DNA of 8,002 bases from Calditrichia bacterium. GTDB taxonomy: Bacteria > Calditrichota > Calditrichia > RBG-13-44-9. Shown here piece by piece: positions 6,319-8,002 of the stretch; position 1 is the first letter of the stretch; the number at the start of each line of letters is the position of its first letter. The DNA is taken from NCBI GenBank assembly GCA_026991005.1, contig JALXCH010000106.1, positions 1 to 8,002 on the forward strand, given 5' to 3'. Below the pieces are notes generated by a model, which did not search any database, was not told where the DNA came from, and saw only the letters and a program-made list of their open reading frames with translations. The translations under genes and the position numbers were made by a program.

Positions 6319-7326
6319 TCAATCGTCATAATCGTTCTGGTTGCGCAACACCGATTTCACCAGCCGGTCGCGCTCCACCGGCACCACTCCCACCTCCTCG
6401 CACACCAGGCCGGCGGCAAAATTGGAGAGGTACACCGCCTCCTTTACCGAAGCACCACCACACAGGGCGTAAGTCAGGGTCGCAATCACCGTATCTCCGG
6501 CGCCGGACACATCGGCCACTTTCCGTGCCCGGGTGCTCACCAGCGTTACCTCGCCATCTGCTTCGAACAAGGCCATGCCCTGGGCGCCACGGGTAATAAG
6601 CACCGCCTGGCTCTGGAGTTCCTTCAGTAATCGCTGCCCGGCATTCAATAATTCTTCCTCGGTGTGTAAGCGAACGGCTAACGCCTCTTCGGTCTCCTTC
6701 ACATTGGGTTTAAATACCGTAACGTTTTTAAAAGAAAGAAAATTCTCGAATTTGGGATCTACCGTCACAAACTTTCCCCGCCGATTGGCCAGATCCACAA
6801 TGCGGGTTACCAGATTGGGCTGAACTACCCCTTTGTTGTAATCCTGAATAATAATGGCATCCACCTCATCAATCACGGCCAGCACGCGCTCGAAGAGTTG
6901 CTGTTGAATTTCCGGGGAAACGGGATCGGTACGCTCCTTATCCACCCGCGCGATGTGCTGGTCGTTTCCGATGATGCGGGTTTTCACCGTGGTGGGACGA
7001 TCGTCCGTTTGCACAATGCCCTCGGCAGGCAACTTACGCTGCCGCAGCATGTCCAGGAAAAGCCCACCCATGCGGTCGTTGCCAATGACTCCCACCAGAA
7101 TAGGCACCGCTGTAAGTCCCACCAGGTTATTCGCTACATTCGCAGCGCCACCAAAACGAATCTGTTCCTGCGAGATGTTAACAATGGGTACCGGCGCTTC
7201 GGGAGAAATGCGGGTTACATCGCCCCACAAATACTCATCCACCATTAAATCCCCAAACACAATAATGCGCCGCCCGGAGGCACCTCCGGTAATTTCCTGT
7301 AAACGTTGTTCACTGAATCGTAACAC
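6319..7326 (-). CDS. rfaE1: D-glycero-beta-D-manno-heptose-7-phosphate kinase (HldE N-terminal half, RfaE1)
   Basis: A PfkB/ribokinase-family kinase that phosphorylates heptose 7-phosphate to the 1,7-bisphosphate in ADP-heptose synthesis. From GTG 7326 it is 335 residues, matching the kinase half of HldE. Visible are VFGDLMVDEYLWGDVTRISPE (within 23-43; the VTRISPEAPVP segment is characteristic of RfaE1), GGAANVANN (59-67), QDYNKGV (161-167), VDPK (189-192), FKPN (205-208) and the catalytic DVSGAGDT (272-279) with Asp278 as base. AGGGAG at 7334-7339 lies 7 bases before GTG 7326; a TTG one codon upstream (7329) is only 4 bases from it, so GTG is preferred. The bisphosphate phosphatase (GmhB) and isomerase (GmhA) of the pathway are not in the window. 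Confidence 0.93.
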   Translation of the reverse strand: MLRFSEQRLQEITGGASGRRIIVFGDLMVDEYLWGDVTRISPEAPVPIVNISQEQIRFGGAANVANNLVGLTAVPILVGVIGNDRMGGLFLDMLRQRKLPAEGIVQTDDRPTTVKTRIIGNDQHIARVDKERTDPVSPEIQQQLFERVLAVIDEVDAIIIQDYNKGVVQPNLVTRIVDLANRRGKFVTVDPKFENFLSFKNVTVFKPNVKETEEALAVRLHTEEELLNAGQRLLKELQSQAVLITRGAQGMALFEADGEVTLVSTRARKVADVSGAGDTVIATLTYALCGGASVKEAVYLSNFAAGLVCEEVGVVPVERDRLVKSVLRNQNDYDD

Positions 7327-7333
7327 CAAAAAA

Positions 7334-7339
7334 CTCCCT
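7334..7339 (-). promoter_or_regulatory. Shine-Dalgarno of the heptose kinase gene (decides the start)
   Basis: AGGGAG on the - strand is 7 bases from GTG 7326 but only 4 from TTG 7329. The normal spacing supports GTG as the start codon. Confidence 0.5.
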
Positions 7340-7372
7340 GTTTTCTTCCAGAGGAATCCGATTTCCCGAATT

Positions 7373-7654
7373 TCAGGCCTTTTTAGCCATCATTCGCCGG
7401 GTAATGAAATTCAACAAACTATCTTTAAACAAACTCACTAAAAACAATAAAATAAGCAGGGGGAAGCCGGTGAAATACACAAATTTAATAAACGGCGGTA
7501 CCCAGCTATAATCCAGTAACGGCACGATGGTGATAATCACAAAACTCAGCATCACGTAAAATTCCACTATCCGCATCACTTTACGGTAATATTGTTCGAC
7601 CATGGTTCGTTTCTCTTGAAATTGTTCCATTTCCTTTTTCGACAATTCTTTCAT
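7373..7654 (-). CDS. Small two-helix membrane protein, unknown function
   Basis: I do not recognise the family. From ATG 7654 it is 93 residues; a GTG at 7666 in the same frame would add four residues and has a GGAG 12 bases upstream, so the start is uncertain. The N-terminal 30 residues are charged and helical (KELSKKEMEQFQEKR), possibly a short coiled coil facing the cytoplasm. Two hydrophobic segments follow, about residues 31-47 (EFYVMLSFVIITIVPLL) and 56-77 (ending LLILLFLVSLF), joined by a short DYSWVPP turn, and the tail is basic (RRMMAKKA), consistent with both ends in the cytoplasm. It lies 60 bases after the gamma-glutamyltransferase stop and 46 before the heptose kinase start, on the same strand, so it is probably co-transcribed. 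No long frame competes convincingly on the other strand. Confidence 0.72.
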   Translation of the reverse strand: MKELSKKEMEQFQEKRTMVEQYYRKVMRIVEFYVMLSFVIITIVPLLDYSWVPPFIKFVYFTGFPLLILLFLVSLFKDSLLNFITRRMMAKKA

Positions 7655-7714
7655 TTTCCATCTCACACTTTATTGCATCTCCAGGCTATGTTGAAGCTCG
7701 GCATTTCTTTCTGC

Positions 7715-8002
7715 TCAATACCCTGCCGGATACCCGTTATAGCGGGGATCCGAAACAATCGCCCATCCTTCCTCGGTTCGCCAGATGGCTTGCACATCGC
7801 CCATTTTCTTTCGGTTCTTGAACCCGTATCCCCATTGCCGTAGAGTATCGATGGTCCGGGGATTGAATTTTGCCATTTCAATGTAGATGGAATCCGGTAA
7901 CCACTGGTGGTGGAAACGCCCCAGTTCCACTGCTTCGGGCAGGGATTTATGGTAATCCACCAGATTCAGAAGCACCAGGAACACCTCGCTGATGATGCGC
8001 GG
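7715..8002 (-). CDS. ggt: Gamma-glutamyltransferase, C-terminal end (partial)
   Basis: The last 95 codons of a gene that continues past the right edge; the frame stays open to base 8002. The segment matches the end of the small subunit of gamma-glutamyltranspeptidase: PRIISEVFLVLLNLVDY, SLPEAVELGRFHHQWLPDSIYIE (a strong hallmark is RFHHQWLPD), a MGDVQAIW segment and the terminal SDPRYNGYPAGY, equivalent to the usual SDPR...GAAxGY ending. The enzyme is an Ntn hydrolase, normally periplasmic and self-cleaved, which transfers or hydrolyses the gamma-glutamyl group of glutathione-like compounds. The catalytic Thr and self-cleavage site lie outside the window, so activity cannot be judged. It appears to be upstream in the operon that runs into the heptose genes. 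Confidence 0.92.
   Translation of the reverse strand, partial: PRIISEVFLVLLNLVDYHKSLPEAVELGRFHHQWLPDSIYIEMAKFNPRTIDTLRQWGYGFKNRKKMGDVQAIWRTEEGWAIVSDPRYNGYPAGY

Overview
The window comes from the chromosome of a motile, diderm (outer-membrane) bacterium of roughly balanced base composition. Three things show the diderm envelope: P-ring and L-ring flagellar genes, two genes for ADP-heptose (LPS inner core) synthesis, and a lipoprotein lytic transglycosylase with LysM domains. The gene order, the separate (unfused) HldE halves and the MltD architecture would fit a deep-branching Gram-negative such as a member of the FCB group (Calditrichota-like). That placement is an inference from general impression only; nothing in the window proves it.

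Positions 1-3507 on the + strand are the end of a flagellar rod/ring operon: flgG (3' end only), flgA, flgH, flgI and flgJ. The encoded proteins finish the distal rod (FlgG), chaperone and form the periplasmic P ring (FlgA, FlgI), form the outer-membrane L ring (FlgH), and cap the rod while opening the peptidoglycan (FlgJ). The FlgJ homologue carries a GH23-type SLT transglycosylase domain in place of the GH73 glucosaminidase of the enterobacterial protein. A 108-base leader with a strong hairpin separates flgH from flgI.

Positions 3508-3836 are an AT-rich, gene-free stretch between converging operons. It holds a phase-locked 7-bp repeat array (AAATTCC type) and a 9-bp perfect inverted repeat.

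Positions 3837-8002 on the - strand are an envelope operon, read from high to low coordinates: the 3' end of a gamma-glutamyltransferase, a small two-helix membrane protein of unknown function, heptose-7-phosphate kinase (hldE N-terminal half / rfaE1), heptose-1-phosphate adenylyltransferase (hldE C-terminal half / rfaE2), and a 627-residue MltD-like transglycosylase lipoprotein. The last two genes overlap by ATGA, which suggests translational coupling.

Most of the window is ordinary core biology and I do not see a clear new system. The points most worth a second look are the heptamer repeat array, the structured flgI leader, the FlgH without a lipobox and the FlgJ-SLT architecture.
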